Assembly: GCF_024189315.1 (NCBI RefSeq)
Contig: NZ_JAIZEO010000006.1
Location: forward strand, 62,001-126,000
Length of the DNA: 64,000 nt
Direction of reading: 5' to 3'
From: Halobacillus sp. A5
GTDB taxonomy: Bacteria; Bacillota; Bacilli; Bacillales; Halobacillaceae
Shown here: one piece after another, positions 61,512 to 64,000 of the stretch
Numbering within the stretch: the stretch's first letter is position 1
Layout: each line of letters starts with the position of its first letter
Notes under the pieces: model-generated
What the model was told of the DNA's origin: nothing
Databases searched by the model: none
What the model saw: the letters and a program-made list of their open reading frames with translations, nothing else
Made by a program: the position numbers and the translations under genes

Positions 61512-62468
61512 TTAGGCGTTAGTTACATCTCTCTTTGTAAAAAAGACCCATGCCAGCCCAAGAAAAACGAATAAGTATGCGATGAGGATCGATACAGAAA
61601 AACCTAGAGTTAAATCAGAGATCATCGGCGTACCAGTGAAAAACTGATTTAAATCTGTATTCGCAAATAAAATATACTTCGCCCACTCCTTATCAGCAAA
61701 AAAGCTGACAATCGTGTTTCCGGACATCATGAGAAAAATAGCTACACCAATTGCTAATGCACTATTTCTAAATACAGTCGAAATCATAAAGGCAAATGTG
61801 GCCATCATCAGCAAATTAACAGAACTTAACAAATATTGAGCAGCTGTATGCTGAAATATAGGCGCCTCGTTAACTACACCATCCTTCATGAACAAATAAG
61901 GCTCAGCAGGACTTGCGAAGCCGAATAAAGCAGCTCCTGTCAGGAAAGACAGTAAATAAAGAAATAAAAGCATCGTCAATGCGTAGATTAGAACCGACGT
62001 GTATTTCGCAGCCAGAATCTTCGTTCTGGAAATAGGCCGGATCAATAATAACTTAATTGTACCCCATTTATACTCGTTTGCAATAATACTTGCAGCTACT
62101 ATAATCGTCAATAAGCTGATAATAGAGATATTGCCCCGGTTTTCCTGAACAAAATCCCATACATCGTACCCATCCGGGGGTATATCATTATCAAGACGGT
62201 ATTGATTCATTTCCAGCGTTTCTTCATTCATGGAAGTAAAACCAGGCTCCTCCTCCATTTCGGTCTGAAGCTGCTCGTTTTCTGCTTCAAGCTGCTGCTC
62301 CCAATTTTCACCGGCTTGCTCCGAATCATCGCTCATCATGCCATCCACTTTAAAGAAGACCCCCATGCCGATAACAAATACTGCAATTAAAATCAGCATC
62401 ACCCATGTGGACACTTGGGCATATAATTTCATTTGTTCATTTTTAATAAGCTGGATAAAATTACTCAA
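61512..62468 (-). CDS. ABC-2-type transporter permease
   Basis: 318 residues with six helices; a long external loop (about 45-95, Glu/Gln-rich) after TM1 is typical of the ABC-2/BcrB-like group. The TTG at 62468 (MSNFIQLIKNEQMK) follows GAGGGAG and overlaps the ATPase gene by 8 bases. With the ATPase it forms an exporter; bacitracin-type peptides or lipids are possible substrates, unproven. Confidence 0.85.
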   Translation of the reverse strand: MSNFIQLIKNEQMKLYAQVSTWVMLILIAVFVIGMGVFFKVDGMMSDDSEQAGENWEQQLEAENEQLQTEMEEEPGFTSMNEETLEMNQYRLDNDIPPDGYDVWDFVQENRGNISIISLLTIIVAASIIANEYKWGTIKLLLIRPISRTKILAAKYTSVLIYALTMLLFLYLLSFLTGAALFGFASPAEPYLFMKDGVVNEAPIFQHTAAQYLLSSVNLLMMATFAFMISTVFRNSALAIGVAIFLMMSGNTIVSFFADKEWAKYILFANTDLNQFFTGTPMISDLTLGFSVSILIAYLFVFLGLAWVFFTKRDVTNA

Positions 62469-63381
62469 TGGCTCCCTCTCCAATCAGATCTAAGAATTTA
62501 TCCTCCAGCGTTGAACGAGTCACTGTAACACTGTAGACATTAACGCTGCCTGCTACTAATTGATTAACAATAGATGGAAGTTCATCACGTTTAGCTGTAA
62601 ATACAATTTCCCCTCCATGGACCGTCACTTTCCCGTCTACCGCTTCTTTGACTATCATTTCCGCTTCATTAACAGGCTCCGCTTCAAGAAGGACTTCTTT
62701 TTTATCTGTTTCTTTTAGTGCATCTTGAACCGATTGAATCGAAATCAACTCTCCGTTTTTTATAATCCCGATTCGGTCACACATTAACTCCATTTCAGAT
62801 AAAATATGGCTTGAGACAATAACTGCCACCCCTTCATCAGCAGCCAGCCTCCTTATGTATGAACGAATCTCCCGAATTCCTGAAGGATCGAGTCCGTTGG
62901 TTGGTTCATCGAGTATAAGTACAGAGGGATTGTGTAACAGCGCCTGGGCAATCCCCAGCCTCTGCCTCATCCCAAGCGAATATTTAGATACTTTATCTCT
63001 AGCCCGATTTTCTAAACCAACGAGTCGTACCACTTCATCGATACGCTCCTTAGTTACTCCGGGGATCATACGAGAGTAATGTACTAAGTTCTTTCGTCCG
63101 CTCATAAAAGGATACATCTCCGGATTTTCCACGATGGCCCCTACATGACGAATTGCCTCTTTATAGCTTGAATTAACGCTGTGTCCTTTTATCACAACGT
63201 CACCCTCTGTCATTTGCATTAAACCGACCATCATGCGGATCGTCGTTGTTTTACCTGCACCATTTGGTCCGAGAAAACCAAAAACTTCACCGCTGTGGAT
63301 CGTGAAATCAAGCCCTTTAATGATAGGCTTTCCTTTAATCGTTTTCTTAAGGTTTTTCAGTTCCATTACCGCTTCTGACAT
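62461..63381 (-). CDS. ABC transporter ATP-binding protein
   Basis: 306 residues. Walker A GPNGAGKTT near 39-47, signature LGMRQRLGIAQAL, Walker B VLILDEPTNGLDPSG, switch His in VSSHILSEM. A 75-residue C-terminal extension is like BcrA/YxlF-type exporters. AGAGGAGG precedes the ATG. First gene of an ATPase-permease-DUF4064 operon. Confidence 0.92.
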   Translation of the reverse strand: MSEAVMELKNLKKTIKGKPIIKGLDFTIHSGEVFGFLGPNGAGKTTTIRMMVGLMQMTEGDVVIKGHSVNSSYKEAIRHVGAIVENPEMYPFMSGRKNLVHYSRMIPGVTKERIDEVVRLVGLENRARDKVSKYSLGMRQRLGIAQALLHNPSVLILDEPTNGLDPSGIREIRSYIRRLAADEGVAVIVSSHILSEMELMCDRIGIIKNGELISIQSVQDALKETDKKEVLLEAEPVNEAEMIVKEAVDGKVTVHGGEIVFTAKRDELPSIVNQLVAGSVNVYSVTVTRSTLEDKFLDLIGEGAIE

Positions 63382-63533
63382 GTAAACGAATCCTCCTCTT
63401 TATAACTCCAACTATCATTACGATTTAGTGTGCAAATCGTTTCACATTTAACGAATTTTTTCAAACAACGCCGTAATGGAATCTATTCCACTTCTTTGAT
63501 AAACTTTAAGAAAAGTATAAGGGAGGGACTACT

Positions 63534-64000
63534 ATGAAGATCGTGTCGATCGAACCGACACCGAGTCCTCACTCGATGAAAATAAACGTAAACGAAGAAC
63601 TTCCTTTTGGAAAAAGTTTAAATTATAAACAGGGTGATTCTCTTATAGACGCCCCAGACTTTGTCTCAGCGCTTTTTGAAATTGAAGGAGTAAAAGGCTT
63701 ATACCGAGTAGCAGACTTCATTGCTTTAGAACGAAGCGCCAAAACTCCGTGGGAGGAAATACTCCCTGAAGTAAGGAATGTCTTCGGTTCAGAAGAAACG
63801 ATGGAGCGGACTCAGAAATCTTCTGAGACTGAAGAGGCTTTTGGTGAAGTTAAAGTATATGTTCAGATGTTCCGCGGTCTTCCCATGCAGGTGAAATTAG
63901 AAGAAAATGATGAAGAGAAGCGTATAGGTCTTCCCGATAGGTTTATGGAAGCTGCTATGAAGGCAGCCCCCGCTTCTCCTAATATGATTATGGAGCGTAA
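63534..64000 (+). CDS. ypgR: Conserved virulence factor C-like protein (YpgR family), 3' truncated
   Basis: The first 155 codons. An Nfu_N-like domain covers about 1-90 (MKIVSIEPTPSPHSMKIN, FEIEGVKGLYRVADFI), the same opening as B. subtilis YpgR and S. aureus CvfC, which continue with HEAT-like repeats. GGGAGGG precedes the ATG. The gene runs off the right edge. Confidence 0.82.
   Translation, partial: MKIVSIEPTPSPHSMKINVNEELPFGKSLNYKQGDSLIDAPDFVSALFEIEGVKGLYRVADFIALERSAKTPWEEILPEVRNVFGSEETMERTQKSSETEEAFGEVKVYVQMFRGLPMQVKLEENDEEKRIGLPDRFMEAAMKAAPASPNMIMER

Noticed and set aside
1-64000. CRISPR arrays, tRNA/rRNA genes, prophage or intact IS elements
   Set aside because: None seen. The repeats found are few, degenerate and intergenic, and no transposase, integrase or Cas gene is present.

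Overview
The window looks like an ordinary stretch of chromosome from a low-GC Gram-positive, endospore-former-type bacterium (Bacillaceae). This rests on strong AGGAGG-type ribosome binding sites, frequent TTG and GTG starts, and many genes of Bacillus-type families (YndJ, YpuA, YtvA, YdfJ, CzrA/CzcD, YpgR, YdbM-like). The acidic proteins, a staphyloxanthin-type carotenoid oxidase gene and several ion transporters fit a moderately halophilic genus such as Halobacillus, but that is inference. No rRNA, tRNA, CRISPR array, phage or intact insertion sequence was seen.

Layout. 1-4.6 kb: end of an unknown gene, a zinc efflux operon (czcD-czrA) with its own promoter and operator, a stress flavin-type protein, a Bax-inhibitor-like membrane protein and a DUF915 hydrolase. 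4.7-9.7 kb: a MITE-like relic, an acetolactate synthase-like/aldehyde dehydrogenase operon, a gene-poor patch (7.95-8.40 kb) holding a 20-bp periodic array, an acyl-CoA dehydrogenase relic and a dispersed repeat between two near-identical terminators, then glutamate dehydrogenase. 9.8-18.2 kb: a second cation diffusion facilitator, a P-loop kinase, a methyltransferase, a cobalamin riboswitch driving class I ribonucleotide reductase (nrdA-nrdB), and a glnK-amtB ammonium operon with two TnrA/GlnR-type boxes. 18.2-27.8 kb: yndJ, an ECF sigma factor with a probable anti-sigma factor, a cysteine-free family 4 uracil-DNA glycosylase homologue, an MMPL transporter, a Na/Ca antiporter, crtP and small membrane proteins. 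27.9-31.2 kb: sulfur amino acid metabolism (metY fused to a CoA-binding domain under a SAM-I riboswitch, and a second PLP enzyme).

31.2-38.9 kb: Nudix hydrolase, secreted hypothetical protein, a repeat-rich gap, alpha/beta hydrolase and SCO genes flanked by two inverted copies of a repeat, an ECF sigma factor without visible anti-sigma, an HTH-TPR regulator and YpuA. 39-50 kb: DoxX-like, PfpI, acyl-CoA dehydrogenase, VOC protein, a LOV-STAS photoreceptor (ytvA), a nucleotidyltransferase, two LysR regulators each divergent from a transporter, and an AI-2E family exporter. 50-64 kb: MoeB/ThiF-type enzyme, SDR, a frameshifted FMN reductase, glycolate oxidase (glcD-glcF), methyltransferase, a MerR/TipA regulator with a 19-bp-spaced promoter, DinB protein, peptidase E, formate/nitrite transporter, a DnaJ-type zinc finger miniprotein, an ABC exporter and the start of cvfC/ypgR.

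The clearest regulatory logic is B12 repression of the B12-independent RNR, SAM control of methionine synthesis, nitrogen control of glnK-amtB, and zinc control of czcD. I found no convincing undescribed multi-gene system. The best leads are the MetY-CoA-binding fusion, the cysteine-free UDG, the dispersed hairpin repeats with duplicated terminators, the 20-bp array, and several short genes with very strong ribosome binding sites.
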